From Fuscovulum sp. (GTDB taxonomy: Bacteria; Pseudomonadota; Alphaproteobacteria; Rhodobacterales; Rhodobacteraceae): 64,000 nucleotides of DNA. The notes under the pieces are model-generated. The model saw only the letters and a program-made list of their open reading frames with translations. It was not told the origin of the DNA and did not search any database. This document shows positions 1 through 8,888 of the stretch, piece after piece. The stretch is taken from the NCBI GenBank assembly GCA_035192965.1, contig CP136571.1, forward strand, positions 4,087,666-4,151,665, read 5' to 3'. The position numbers were made by a program, and so were the translations under genes. Numbering within the stretch: the first letter of the stretch is position 1; every line of letters begins with the position of its first letter.

Positions 1-1
1 C

Positions 2-943
2 CTGCATGATGACACCATGGCAAAGGCGCAATCCGTCGATGCCGTGCTCCTCGGCGCTGTCGGCGGCCCGCAATACGACAACCTCGATTTCAGCGTAAAA
101 CCCGAACGCGGCCTTCTGCGCCTGCGCAAGGAGATGGACCTGTTCTCGAACCTGCGCCCCGCCCAGTGCTTTGACGCGCTGGCCGATTTCTCATCGCTGA
201 AACGCGATGTGGTCGCAGGCCTTGATATCGTGATCGTCCGCGAACTCACCTCGGGTGTCTATTTCGGTGAACCGCGCGGCATCTTCACCGAAGGCAATGA
301 ACGCGTCGGCATCAACACCCAGCGCTACACGGAATCCGAAATCGCCCGCGTCGCCCGTTCGGCGTTTGAACTCGCCCGTCGCCGCAACAACAAGGTCTGC
401 TCGATGGAGAAGGCCAACGTCATGGAATCCGGCATCCTCTGGCGCCAGGTCGTGCAGGAAGTGCATGACAAGGAATACCCCGATGTCGCGCTGACCCATA
501 TGTATGCCGACAACGGCGCGATGCAGCTGTGCCGCTGGCCCAAGCAGTTTGACGTGATCGTCACCGACAACCTGTTCGGCGATGTGCTGTCGGACATGGC
601 CGCGATGCTGACCGGCAGCCTTGGCATGCTGCCCTCGGCCAGCCTCGGCCTGCCCATGGCCAATGGCCGGCCCAAGGCGCTGTATGAACCCGTCCACGGT
701 TCGGCCCCCGACATCGCCGGTCAGGGCAAGGCCAACCCGATCGCCTGCATCCTGTCCTTCGCCATGGCGCTGCGCTATTCGTTCGACATGGGCGACGATG
801 CCACCCGCGTCGAAAAGGCCGTGGAAAAGGTGCTGGCCGATGGCGTCCGCACCGCCGATCTGATGGGCCCCGAAGGCGGCGTGCCGGTTTCCACCAGCCA
901 GATGGGCGATGCCGTCATCGCTGCCCTCGACGCCAGCCTCTGA
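2..943 (+). CDS. leuB: 3-isopropylmalate dehydrogenase, 5' end outside window
   Basis: LeuB oxidises and decarboxylates 3-isopropylmalate with NAD+ in leucine biosynthesis, in the cytoplasm. The frame is already open at base 2 (LHDDTMAKAQ), so the ATG at 17 is internal. About 314 codons of the usual roughly 365 are present. Visible family motifs are VYFGEPRG (substrate-binding loop), EKANVMESG with the catalytic Lys, VTDNLFGDVLSD with the metal-binding Asp residues, and the C-terminal EPVHGSAPDIAGQGKANP signature. The gene ends with TGA and is followed by a GC hairpin. No defect is seen in the part present. Confidence 0.96.
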   Translation: MHDDTMAKAQSVDAVLLGAVGGPQYDNLDFSVKPERGLLRLRKEMDLFSNLRPAQCFDALADFSSLKRDVVAGLDIVIVRELTSGVYFGEPRGIFTEGNERVGINTQRYTESEIARVARSAFELARRRNNKVCSMEKANVMESGILWRQVVQEVHDKEYPDVALTHMYADNGAMQLCRWPKQFDVIVTDNLFGDVLSDMAAMLTGSLGMLPSASLGLPMANGRPKALYEPVHGSAPDIAGQGKANPIACILSFAMALRYSFDMGDDATRVEKAVEKVLADGVRTADLMGPEGGVPVSTSQMGDAVIAALDASL

Positions 944-949
944 CGCTGC

Positions 950-970
950 GGCGGCGCATCCCGCGCCGCC
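950..970 (+). terminator. GC hairpin after leuB, possible terminator
   Basis: An 8-bp perfect stem (GGCGGCGC / GCGCCGCC) with a 5-base loop begins 7 bases after the leuB stop codon. There is no T-run after it, so it is at best a weak or Rho-assisted terminator or an mRNA-stabilising 3' end. Confidence 0.35.
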
Positions 971-994
971 AACCCACATCGCGGATGGTCCAGC

Positions 995-1882
995 ATGGCG
1001 CTTTCCCCCACTCTGTCAGGCGCCGGGCTGGGACTTCTGGCCTTTGGGACTTACGCAACCTATGACATCTCGGCCAAGTTGCTGGGGGCCACCTACCACC
1101 CCCTGCAAGTCATCTTTGCCGCCGGCGCGCTGACCCTGCCGCTGCTTGGCGCATACATCCTCTATTCCGGCAACGCCCGCCGCCTTTGGCCCAACCGCCC
1201 TGGCCTGATGGTCCTGCGCTGCGCCGGCACGGTGGTGAATTTCATTGCCGGCGTGTCGGCCTTCACCATGCTGCCCTTGGCCGAGGCTTATGCGATCTTC
1301 TTCACCATGCCCCTCTTCATCGCGCTTCTGGCCGTCCCGGTGCTGGGCGAGCGCTTCGATCCCGTGCGCGGTATCGCCGTGCTTCTGGGTCTGGCGGGCG
1401 TCATCGTGGCGCTGGACCCCGTCGCCACGCCCTTGGGCATCGGTCATGCGCTGGCCCTGACCGGCGCGCTGGTAGGGGCGATGAACTATGTCCTGATCCG
1501 CAAGACAGGGGCGGTGGAAAACACCGCCGTCATGCTGCTTTGGCCGCAGATCGTGCTTTTTGCCGTGGTAGCCGCCACCATGCCTTGGGTCTACCGCCCC
1601 ATGGCCACCGCCGACCTTGGCATTTCGGCCCTGATGGCCGTGGTGCTGATGGTGGGCATGGTCGCCATCGTCGAAGCCTATCGCCGCGCCGCCGCCATCA
1701 TCGTGGCCCCGATGCAGTATTCCCAAATCCTCTGGGCCGCCATTTTCGGCAGCCTTTTGTTTGACGAAGCCATCGGCACCCGCACCCTGATCGGCATCGT
1801 CCTGATCGCGCTGGCAGGCATCATCGTTGTCGCGCGTCAGGACAAGGCCGCCCGCGTTCCGCCGCCGACAGTGCCCACCTGA
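995..1882 (+). CDS. EamA/DMT-superfamily transporter, first of a tandem pair
   Basis: A 295-residue inner-membrane protein with about ten hydrophobic segments arranged as two EamA repeats, the usual build and length of drug/metabolite exporters (RhaT/YdcZ-like). Substrate cannot be read from the sequence. The early motif FGTYATYDISAKLLGATYHPLQVIF and the late motif IIVAPMQYSQILWAAIFGS recur almost unchanged in the next gene, showing that the two are duplicates. The start is the ATG at 995, 52 bases after leuB, with no strong ribosome-binding site. Transport of a metabolite outward is the family expectation and not proven here. Confidence 0.9.
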   Translation: MALSPTLSGAGLGLLAFGTYATYDISAKLLGATYHPLQVIFAAGALTLPLLGAYILYSGNARRLWPNRPGLMVLRCAGTVVNFIAGVSAFTMLPLAEAYAIFFTMPLFIALLAVPVLGERFDPVRGIAVLLGLAGVIVALDPVATPLGIGHALALTGALVGAMNYVLIRKTGAVENTAVMLLWPQIVLFAVVAATMPWVYRPMATADLGISALMAVVLMVGMVAIVEAYRRAAAIIVAPMQYSQILWAAIFGSLLFDEAIGTRTLIGIVLIALAGIIVVARQDKAARVPPPTVPT

Positions 1883-1983
1883 CCGCCCATCCCGGCTTGC
1901 ACCCGCCGCCACTTCGCGCGACACTATCAGCATCATTCCAGCCAGCCCTTTGCGTCCCCGCGCGCCCCCAAGGATTCTGCCAC

Positions 1984-2946
1984 ATGTCCCCCAACCTGCG
2001 CGGCGCGCTTCTTTCGCTCGCGGCCTTCGGCATCTACGCCACCCATGACGTGGTGGTGAAGTTTCTGGGCAGCGACTATTCTGCCGTGCAGATCATTTTC
2101 TTCTCGGGCTTGCTCAGCTTTCCGCTGGTCACCTTCATGCTGCTTGGCGACAGGCGCGACGAGAACCTCGTTCCTCGCCACCCGTGGTGGAGCCTTGCCC
2201 GCGCAGTCTCGGCCGTGCTGACCGGGGTGGCAGGCTTCTTCGCCTTTTCGCAACTGCCCCTGGCACAGGCCTACGCCATCTTCTTTGCCATGCCGCTTCT
2301 GATCACGCTGATGGCCATTCCGATGCTGGGCGAACGTGTGGGCCTGCGCCGCGGAATCGCCGTGGTCGTTGGCCTGATCGGCGTGCTTGTCGTCCTTCGC
2401 CCCGGCGAGGCCGACCTGAGCCTGGGCCACCTGGCCGCTCTCTCTGCCGCCGTGACCGGCGCGCTCACCTCAGTCATCGTGCGCAAGATCGGTGCCGTCG
2501 AACGCTCTGCCGTCCTGATGCTCTTTCCGATGCTGGGCAACGTGCTGGCAATGGGGGCGGTCCTGCCGTTTGTCTATGTCCCCATGCCGGTGGCCCATCT
2601 GGGGCTGATGGGAATCATTGCCCTGTTCGGCTTCGTGGCCGGGCTTTTGGTGATCAAGGCATACCGCACCGCGCCCGCCATCATCGTCGCCCCGATGCAG
2701 TATTCCCAAATCCTCTGGGCCGCTTTCTTCGGCTCGGTCCTGTTCGATGAAACGGTCGATCTCTACACCGCCATCGGCAGCGCCATCATCATCGCCTCGG
2801 GGATCTACATCGTCCTGCGCGAAGGAACGCCCAGCGTCTCCGAGAACCGCCCCGTGCTGGCCACCAAAGGCCGCGCGGAAACCGGCGCCATGCCCCGCGT
2901 CAGCGTGATGATGCGGCGCATGGGCATCCCCGAACGTCAGGATTGA
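1984..2946 (+). CDS. EamA/DMT-superfamily transporter, second of a tandem pair
   Basis: A 320-residue integral membrane protein with two EamA repeats, paralogous to the gene just upstream (for example FGIYATHDVVVKFLGSDYSAVQIIF and IIVAPMQYSQILWAAFFGS). I chose the ATG at 1984 because it gives the MSPNLRGALLS N-terminus that aligns with the neighbour; an upstream in-frame start near 1897 would add an unlikely Pro/Ala-rich leader. The C-terminal tail of about 35 residues after the last membrane segment is polar and absent from the paralogue. Substrate unknown. Confidence 0.9.
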   Translation: MSPNLRGALLSLAAFGIYATHDVVVKFLGSDYSAVQIIFFSGLLSFPLVTFMLLGDRRDENLVPRHPWWSLARAVSAVLTGVAGFFAFSQLPLAQAYAIFFAMPLLITLMAIPMLGERVGLRRGIAVVVGLIGVLVVLRPGEADLSLGHLAALSAAVTGALTSVIVRKIGAVERSAVLMLFPMLGNVLAMGAVLPFVYVPMPVAHLGLMGIIALFGFVAGLLVIKAYRTAPAIIVAPMQYSQILWAAFFGSVLFDETVDLYTAIGSAIIIASGIYIVLREGTPSVSENRPVLATKGRAETGAMPRVSVMMRRMGIPERQD

Positions 2947-3016
2947 TTCCGGCCCCCTTCGCCGACCATGCCCCTTGCAAATGCCGCCACGGGGCTGTAA
3001 CCCACGCCGCAATGGT

Positions 3017-3093
3017 CGGAGCGTAGCGCAGTCTGGTAGCGCACCTGCTTCGGGAGCAGGGGGTCGGAGGTTCGAATCCTCTCGCTCCGACCA
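3017..3093 (+). tRNA. tRNA-Pro(CGG)
   Basis: A 77-base cloverleaf with encoded CCA. The acceptor stem pairs CGGAGCG with CGCTCCG. The anticodon arm is CCTGC-TTCGGGA-GCAGG, giving anticodon CGG, which reads CCG proline codons. The T arm has the canonical GGTTCGAATCC. It sits alone between the second EamA gene and the LuxR-type gene. Confidence 0.97.
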
Positions 3094-3162
3094 AATCATC
3101 ACCCCCCGAAAATCCCGTTAACCTGAACAACCCGACCACAGGGCATTCCGTCAGCGCTGCGC

Positions 3163-3978
3163 CTAGCTTCGCTGCAATGTCTTCAACACCGCGGCGTCCA
3201 GCGTTTCCAGGAACAGCGAGAACAGTTCGCCCTGCGAATTGATGCGCAGCTTGGCATAGATGTTGCGCCGATGGATTCGCACCGTCCCCGGCGAAATCCC
3301 CATGATCTGCCCCGCCGACTCGGCCGAATGGCCCTTCAGGGTGTATTCCGCCACCTCCCGCTCGCGCGCGGTCAGGATGCCCACACCAAAGCTGCCAAAA
3401 TCATGGGCCACGCTGCGCCTTTCCCCGCGCAGCCCGACCCGCGCCCCGCCCTGCCCAGCATCCACCCCAAACGCCGCCCAATGGCGTTGGACGGCGGCGG
3501 CCACAAAGGGAAACAACGACTCCAGCGCCAGAAGTTCCTTTTGCGAAAACGGCTTCTCGGCCCGCATCAACGACAGCACGATCATCGCCCGATCCGGCAG
3601 GCTGACGAAATAGGCAATCTCTTCGGCCAGCCCCGTCTGGGCATAGTAATTCCGGTAATACTCGCCCTGATAAAACCGGTCCGGCGCCATGTCGCGCAGC
3701 CGATACAGGCCGGGCGCAACAGGCCGCACTGCGGCAAGGTAGAAGGGATCCAGAAGATAGGGCCCCGCCTGATAATCGGTGACGAATATCTTGCGCTTGT
3801 TCGGCGGGAAATCGTCGTAGAGATCAATGGGCCTGTCCGGCCCGCGATAGCCGAACACGACCGTATAGGTGAAGGGCGCGGTATGGCGCAGCAGGTCGGC
3901 CAACCCCTTTGGAAGACCGGGGCTGTCAAGCGCCGCCACCACCGCCCCCGCAAGCGCGGCCCAACCGGGCGGGATCAT
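3163..3978 (-). CDS. LuxR-family transcriptional regulator
   Basis: A 271-residue regulator with an N-terminal ligand-sensing-like region and a C-terminal LuxR/GerE helix-turn-helix (LTAREREVAEYTLKGHSAESAGQIMGISPGTVRIHRRNIYAKL). No autoinducer synthase is nearby and the sensor region does not clearly show the acyl-homoserine-lactone pocket residues, so the signal is unknown. It is divergent from the polyamine-type ABC operon and probably controls it (inference). I prefer the ATG at 3978 (MIPPGWAAL). The ATG at 4053 would add 25 atypical residues and leave only 24 bp for two divergent promoters; a TATATATCAC element lies in that extension. Confidence 0.85.
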   Translation of the reverse strand: MIPPGWAALAGAVVAALDSPGLPKGLADLLRHTAPFTYTVVFGYRGPDRPIDLYDDFPPNKRKIFVTDYQAGPYLLDPFYLAAVRPVAPGLYRLRDMAPDRFYQGEYYRNYYAQTGLAEEIAYFVSLPDRAMIVLSLMRAEKPFSQKELLALESLFPFVAAAVQRHWAAFGVDAGQGGARVGLRGERRSVAHDFGSFGVGILTAREREVAEYTLKGHSAESAGQIMGISPGTVRIHRRNIYAKLRINSQGELFSLFLETLDAAVLKTLQRS

Positions 3979-4077
3979 CTGCCCGTCCAACCGCGCTGAA
4001 ATACCCCATTTGTGATATATACAGCCAATGGACCCTCCCCTACGCTTTGGCATGTTTCATAGGATAGATGCGGTCCC

Positions 4078-5208
4078 ATGCACAGCCTCCTAGACAATGG
4101 CGAAACGGGTGAACGGGCCGGCACTCCGCTGATCGCCGAATTCCGTGCGGCCACGAAACGCTATGGCGATGTTCTGGCCGCGGATGCGCTGACCTTCGGG
4201 ATCGGGCGGGGTGAGTTCCTGTCCTTCCTTGGCCCTTCCGGCTGCGGCAAGACGACGGCGCTGCGGATGCTGGCCGGCTTTGAAACCCCGACATCGGGCG
4301 ATGTCTTTCTGGATGGCGAACGGGTGACCGACGTTCCCGCCCATCAGCGCCCGGTCAACATGGTGTTTCAACACTATGCCCTGTTTCCGCATCTGACTGT
4401 CGCCGACAACATCGCTTATGGCCTGATGCAGCGCCGCCCCCGGCCAGACCGGGGCGTGGTGGCGCGCAAGGTGGACCGCGCGTTGGAAATGGTGCGTCTT
4501 TCGGGCTTTGGCCGCCGCCGCATCTGGGAAATGTCGGGCGGCCAGCAGCAGCGCGTCGCACTGGCCCGCGCCATCGTGAACGAACCCAAGGTCCTGCTTC
4601 TGGATGAACCGCTGGCCGCGCTCGACCGCAAGCTGCGGCGCGAAATGCAGATCGAACTGCAAACCCTGCAACGCCAGCTTGGCATCACCTTTGTTCTGGT
4701 CACCCATGATCAGGAAGAGGCGCTGTCGATGTCGGACCGCATCTGCGTCATGCGTGGCGGGCGGATCGTCCAATCTGGATCACCCAATGCCCTCTATGAC
4801 CAACCCGTCAGCCGCTATGTCGCGGATTTCGTGGGCAAGTCGAACTTCATCGACGGCACCCTAACCGCGCTTTCTGGCACGACAGGGCGGATCGAACCCC
4901 CCGCCGGTCCCGGCTTTTCGGGGCGGGTGTCCGGGTCATTGACCCTGGGCGAAAAGGTGTCGCTCAGCATACGCCCGGAACAGATCGAACTGGGCCATCA
5001 TGCCCGCGACGGGGCAGCGCCTGTCACCGTCATCAACCGCATCTTTCTGGGCGAACACACCGAATACCTCGTCCGCCATGCCGCCCTTGGCGATCTTCTG
5101 GTGCTCGTCGCCCGCCAGGCCGAAGCCGCCGAAGGCAGCTTCGCCCCGGGCGATGCGGGGTTCATGACATGGGCGCCCGACGCCGGCCTGATACTTGCGC
5201 AAGACTGA
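4078..5208 (+). CDS. ABC transporter ATPase, spermidine/putrescine type
   Basis: A 376-residue ATPase for a polyamine-type (POPT family) importer. Walker A is GPSGCGKTT, the Q-loop region is NMVFQHYALFPH, the signature is MSGGQQQRVALARA, and Walker B is VLLLDEPLAALD, followed by the switch His in LVTHDQEEA. The last 130 residues or so form the TOBE domain (SIRPEQIELG). It heads a run with its binding protein, two permeases and an SDR. The substrate may be a polyamine or another small amine or opine; the family name does not settle it. Confidence 0.93.
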   Translation: MHSLLDNGETGERAGTPLIAEFRAATKRYGDVLAADALTFGIGRGEFLSFLGPSGCGKTTALRMLAGFETPTSGDVFLDGERVTDVPAHQRPVNMVFQHYALFPHLTVADNIAYGLMQRRPRPDRGVVARKVDRALEMVRLSGFGRRRIWEMSGGQQQRVALARAIVNEPKVLLLDEPLAALDRKLRREMQIELQTLQRQLGITFVLVTHDQEEALSMSDRICVMRGGRIVQSGSPNALYDQPVSRYVADFVGKSNFIDGTLTALSGTTGRIEPPAGPGFSGRVSGSLTLGEKVSLSIRPEQIELGHHARDGAAPVTVINRIFLGEHTEYLVRHAALGDLLVLVARQAEAAEGSFAPGDAGFMTWAPDAGLILAQD

Positions 5209-5240
5209 ACAAAGAAAAAACCAACCGGGAGACTTCAGCA

Positions 5241-6401
5241 ATGACCGACAAGATCGACCATATCTCACGTCAGAAATTCATGGAGGAACTGCGGCGCTAC
5301 CAGAAAGGATCGGTGACGCGGCGGCATTTCCTTGGGGTCACCGGCCTTGGCGCGGCGACCGCCGTTCTGGGTGCCGCCATGCCGGGCCTTCTGCCCCGCG
5401 CCGCCCGCGCTCAAACGGCCATCGGCGATCGCGTCGCCCTTGCGACCTGGCCCAACTACCACGATGTGGCGAACTTCGATGCCTTCACCTCGGAAACCGG
5501 CGCTGCGGTGCAGGTGAACGTGTTCGGCTCGAACGAGGAAATGCTCGCCAAATTGCAGGCTGGCGGCAGCGGCTGGGATGTGTTCGTCCCGACGAACTAC
5601 ACGATCACCACCTATGTTGAACAAGACCTGATCGAGCCGCTCGATCTCTCGCTCCTGCCCAATTACGACGCGGCAAGTTTCGATCCCCGCTTTGCCGGGC
5701 CGGGAACGGTGGATGGCAAACTTTATGCCGTGCCAAAGAACTGGGGCACCACGGGCTTTGCGGTGAACACAAACCACACCGAAGGCACCACGCCCGCCAC
5801 ATGGAAGGAATTCTGGGATCTGACCCAGACCACCTTCTCGGGCCGCACCATGGTGCATGACTATCAGCTGACAACCATCGGCAATGCGCTGAAATACTAT
5901 GGCTATTCCTTCAACTCGATCGACCCGGCAGAACTGGCCAAGGCCGAAGAACTGCTGTTGGCCGCCAAGCCGCACCTTTTCGCCATCAGCTCGGACTACC
6001 AGCCCTCCATGCGGTCGGGCGATGCCTGGATGACAATCTGCTGGACAGGCGACGGCAAGCAGTTGAACCGCGACATGCCGGAAATCGCCTTTGTCCTTGG
6101 CCGCGAAGGCGGCGAGCTGTGGTCGGATTTCTATGCCATCCCCAAGGGCGCGCCGCATCGCGATGCCGCCTATGCGCTGATCAACTACCTGCTGAAACCC
6201 GAGGTGAACGCCAAAGAGGCGCTCTTCCACGGCTATCCGGTGGCAGACAGCCGCGTCGATGCCCTACTGCCGGCCGAGATTCTGAATGACCCGATCCTCT
6301 ACCCTGCCGCCGATCTGCTGAACGCGCTGGAGTTCGGCGCGGCGGCGACACTCACCGATCCGAACCGGGCCGAGCTGATGGCCCGCTTCAAGTCGGCCTG
6401 A
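5241..6401 (+). CDS. Periplasmic binding protein of a PotD-like ABC importer, Tat signal
   Basis: A 386-residue PotD/PotF-type solute-binding protein. An unusually long leader precedes a twin-arginine motif (VTRRHFLGVTGLGAA) and an AxA cleavage site near ARAQT, so export by the Tat route is predicted. The body shows the family's ATWPNYHDVANFDAFTSETG strand, matched to GVxVNVFGSNEEMLAKL. The ATG at 5241 follows the AAccGGGAGac region and starts MTDKIDHISRQKF; an upstream in-frame start at 5169 lies inside the ATPase gene and is rejected. It supplies ligand to the two permeases downstream. Confidence 0.92.
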   Translation: MTDKIDHISRQKFMEELRRYQKGSVTRRHFLGVTGLGAATAVLGAAMPGLLPRAARAQTAIGDRVALATWPNYHDVANFDAFTSETGAAVQVNVFGSNEEMLAKLQAGGSGWDVFVPTNYTITTYVEQDLIEPLDLSLLPNYDAASFDPRFAGPGTVDGKLYAVPKNWGTTGFAVNTNHTEGTTPATWKEFWDLTQTTFSGRTMVHDYQLTTIGNALKYYGYSFNSIDPAELAKAEELLLAAKPHLFAISSDYQPSMRSGDAWMTICWTGDGKQLNRDMPEIAFVLGREGGELWSDFYAIPKGAPHRDAAYALINYLLKPEVNAKEALFHGYPVADSRVDALLPAEILNDPILYPAADLLNALEFGAAATLTDPNRAELMARFKSA

Positions 6402-6405
6402 CGTC

Positions 6406-7257
6406 ATGCAGCGGCAGCGCGCATCATGGCTGCTTCTCGCACCCGCCGGGGTGTGGTTTGCAGTCATGCTCGTGCTGCCGCTGTGCTTCGTTCTGGTGTT
6501 CAGCTTTGGCGAACGGGCACCGGCAGGCGGCTATGTGCCCGCCTTCACCCTCGAACAATACGCCAATCTGCCCGCCCGCGGGACGGCCTTCCTGAACACC
6601 CTGCTGCTGGCCCCGCTGGGCACGGCACTTTCGCTGCTGATCGCCTATCCGCTGGCCTATTTTCTTGCGATGCGGGCCGATCCGAAATGGCGGACATTGC
6701 TGCTGATCCTTGTGATCGTGCCCTTCTGGACCTCCATCCTGATCCGCAGCTATGCGTGGATCTTCATCCTTGGCGGTCAGGGCCTGCCTGCAGTGATCGA
6801 ATGGCTGGGTCTCGGCTCGGTCCGGCTGATCAACACGCCTTTCGCGGTGCTGACGGGCATCGTCTATGGCTATCTGCCCCTGATGGTGATGCCGATCTAT
6901 GTCAGTCTCGAACGGCTGGACAAACGGTTGCTGGAGGCATCCGCCGATCTTGGCGCACCACCCCTGCGCAGTTTCCTGCAAGTGACGCTGCCCCTGTCCC
7001 TGCCGGGCGTGGCCACGGGATGCCTGCTCGTGTTCATCCTGCTGATGGGCGAATTCCTGATCCCCGCCATGCTGGGTGGCGGCAAGGTCTTCTTCATAGG
7101 TAACGCGCTGGTCGATCTTTTCCTGCAATCGCGCAACTGGGCCTTCGGGGCCGCCGTCGCAGTGACGCTGGTTGTCATCATGCTCATCACCGTGACGGTC
7201 TACATGTGGCTGATGCGCCGCATGGGGGGCCAGCGCGATGATGTGGCCCTGATGTAG
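6406..7257 (+). CDS. ABC transporter permease, PotB-like
   Basis: A 283-residue inner-membrane permease with about six hydrophobic segments. The cytoplasmic EAA loop that contacts the ATPase is readable as LLEASADLGAPPLRSFLQVTLPLSLPG. It starts 4 bases after the binding-protein stop, so it is co-transcribed. It pairs with the next gene to form the heterodimeric channel of the polyamine-type importer. Confidence 0.93.
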   Translation: MQRQRASWLLLAPAGVWFAVMLVLPLCFVLVFSFGERAPAGGYVPAFTLEQYANLPARGTAFLNTLLLAPLGTALSLLIAYPLAYFLAMRADPKWRTLLLILVIVPFWTSILIRSYAWIFILGGQGLPAVIEWLGLGSVRLINTPFAVLTGIVYGYLPLMVMPIYVSLERLDKRLLEASADLGAPPLRSFLQVTLPLSLPGVATGCLLVFILLMGEFLIPAMLGGGKVFFIGNALVDLFLQSRNWAFGAAVAVTLVVIMLITVTVYMWLMRRMGGQRDDVALM

Positions 7258-7266
7258 GACCGACCC

Positions 7267-8085
7267 ATGCGCCTTTATGCCTTTGCCGTCTTCGCCTTCC
7301 TCTACCTGCCCATCGCCATCATCGCGGTCTTCAGCTTCAACGCAGGCCGTCATGCCAGCCAGTTCACGGGTTTCTCCGTCCAATGGTATGGCAAGGCGCT
7401 GTCCAACCCCTTCGTGATGGAGGCGCTCTGGACCAGCTTCATCGTCGCCCTCAGCTCGGCCCTGATCGCCAGCGTCTTTGGCACCATGGCAGCGCTGGCC
7501 TTGCAAGGCATGAAAGGCCGCCTGCGCGCAGTTGCGGATGCGCTGATCTATGTGGCCATCATGGTGCCAGGCATCGTCATCGGGATCGCCACCTTGATCG
7601 CGCTGGTCACCCTGTTTGGCTGGATCAACCCACTGCTCGCCCGGCTGGCCCCCGAAGGACAGGCCCCACAACTGTCGATGGGCTATGGCTCGCTGATCGC
7701 GGCCCATGCCTTGTTCTCCATGGCGCTGGTCATCATCATCCTGCGCGCCCGCCTGTCGGGCATGGACCGCAGCCTTCTCGAAGCCTCGGCCGATCTTTAC
7801 GCGCCCCCCTTCGCCACCTTCCGGCAGGTCACGCTGCCCTTGATCTTTCCGGGCATCCTTGCGGGCTTCCTCCTCAGCTTCACCTTCAGCTTCGATGATT
7901 TCATCATCGCCTTCTTCGTCGCCGGGTCCGAAACGACCCTCCCCATCTATGTCTTCTCATCCATCCGCCGCGGGGTCACGCCCGAGATCAACGCCATCGG
8001 CACCATGGTTCTGGCCGTGTCGCTGCTGCTGTTGGTAGTCGCGCAATTCATCCTGCGCAGCGGCACCAGAAAGGGCAGCAAGTGA
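7267..8085 (+). CDS. ABC transporter permease, PotC-like
   Basis: A 272-residue second permease of the same importer, with the EAA loop LLEASADLYAPPFATFRQVTLPLIFPG and the PotC-type segment FSFDDFIIAFFVAGSETTLPIYVFSSIRRG. It starts 9 bases after the first permease and its stop overlaps the start of the following SDR gene by 4 bases (ATGA), which ties the dehydrogenase to the transport operon. Confidence 0.93.
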   Translation: MRLYAFAVFAFLYLPIAIIAVFSFNAGRHASQFTGFSVQWYGKALSNPFVMEALWTSFIVALSSALIASVFGTMAALALQGMKGRLRAVADALIYVAIMVPGIVIGIATLIALVTLFGWINPLLARLAPEGQAPQLSMGYGSLIAAHALFSMALVIIILRARLSGMDRSLLEASADLYAPPFATFRQVTLPLIFPGILAGFLLSFTFSFDDFIIAFFVAGSETTLPIYVFSSIRRGVTPEINAIGTMVLAVSLLLLVVAQFILRSGTRKGSK

Positions 8086-8840
8086 TGCAGCTTGCAGGGC
8101 GCGTCGCCTTTCTGACGGGGGCAGGGTCCGGCATCGGACGGGCGGGCGCGCTGGCCCTTGCGCGCGAAGGGGCCATCGTCACCGTCACCGATCTGGATGG
8201 CGCCCGCGCCCGCGCTGTGGCCGATGAAATCCGCGCCGCCGGTGGCACGGCCGAGGCGTTGGCGCTGGACGCCGCCGACGATGCGGCTGTCACGGCAGCA
8301 ATCAGGGCTGTCGCAGCGCGCGGCCGGCTCGACATCCTGCATTCCCATGCCGGGATTCAGGTTCCGGGTCGACTGACCGAGATCGCCACCGATGCCATGG
8401 ATGCCTCGTGGCGTTTGAACGTGCGCGCGCATTTCGTGGCCGCGCGCGCAGCCATGCCGCAAATGCAGCAACAACGAAAGGGATCCATCATCATCACGGC
8501 GTCAAATTCCGGCGTGCAATACGACCGTGGGATGATCGCCTATTGCACAACAAAACACGCCGTCATCGCCATGACCCGCCAGATCGCGGTGGACTATGCC
8601 GCAGACAACATCCGCTGCAACGCGCTCTGCCCCGGCTTCGTGGACACGCCCTTCAACCGCGGGTTCGAGGCGCAGATGGGCGGGCGTGCCGCGCTGGAAT
8701 CCTATGTCGCCCAATCCATTCCCATGGGGCGTTGGGCATCGGAAACCGAAATCGCCGAAAGCATCGTCTACCTTGCTTCGGACCGGTCGGCCTTCATGAC
8801 AGGTCATGCGCTGGTCATCGACGGCGGGGAATGCCTCTAG
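8082..8840 (+). CDS. SDR-family NAD(P)-dependent oxidoreductase
   Basis: A 252-residue classical short-chain dehydrogenase. The dinucleotide motif is TGAGSGIG near residue 11, the D of VTDLDG suggests NAD(H) preference, the catalytic Tyr/Lys pair is YCTTK with an upstream Ser in ITASNSG, and the C-terminus ends in the usual FMTGHALVIDGGE. Its start overlaps the stop of the second permease (ATGA), so it probably acts on the compound imported by this ABC system or on its first breakdown product (inference). The exact substrate is unknown. Confidence 0.92.
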   Translation: MMQLAGRVAFLTGAGSGIGRAGALALAREGAIVTVTDLDGARARAVADEIRAAGGTAEALALDAADDAAVTAAIRAVAARGRLDILHSHAGIQVPGRLTEIATDAMDASWRLNVRAHFVAARAAMPQMQQQRKGSIIITASNSGVQYDRGMIAYCTTKHAVIAMTRQIAVDYAADNIRCNALCPGFVDTPFNRGFEAQMGGRAALESYVAQSIPMGRWASETEIAESIVYLASDRSAFMTGHALVIDGGECL

Positions 8841-8888
8841 ACGCGCGCCAGACCTGCGAAGGCCACCCACACCCCTCACACCAAAGGC

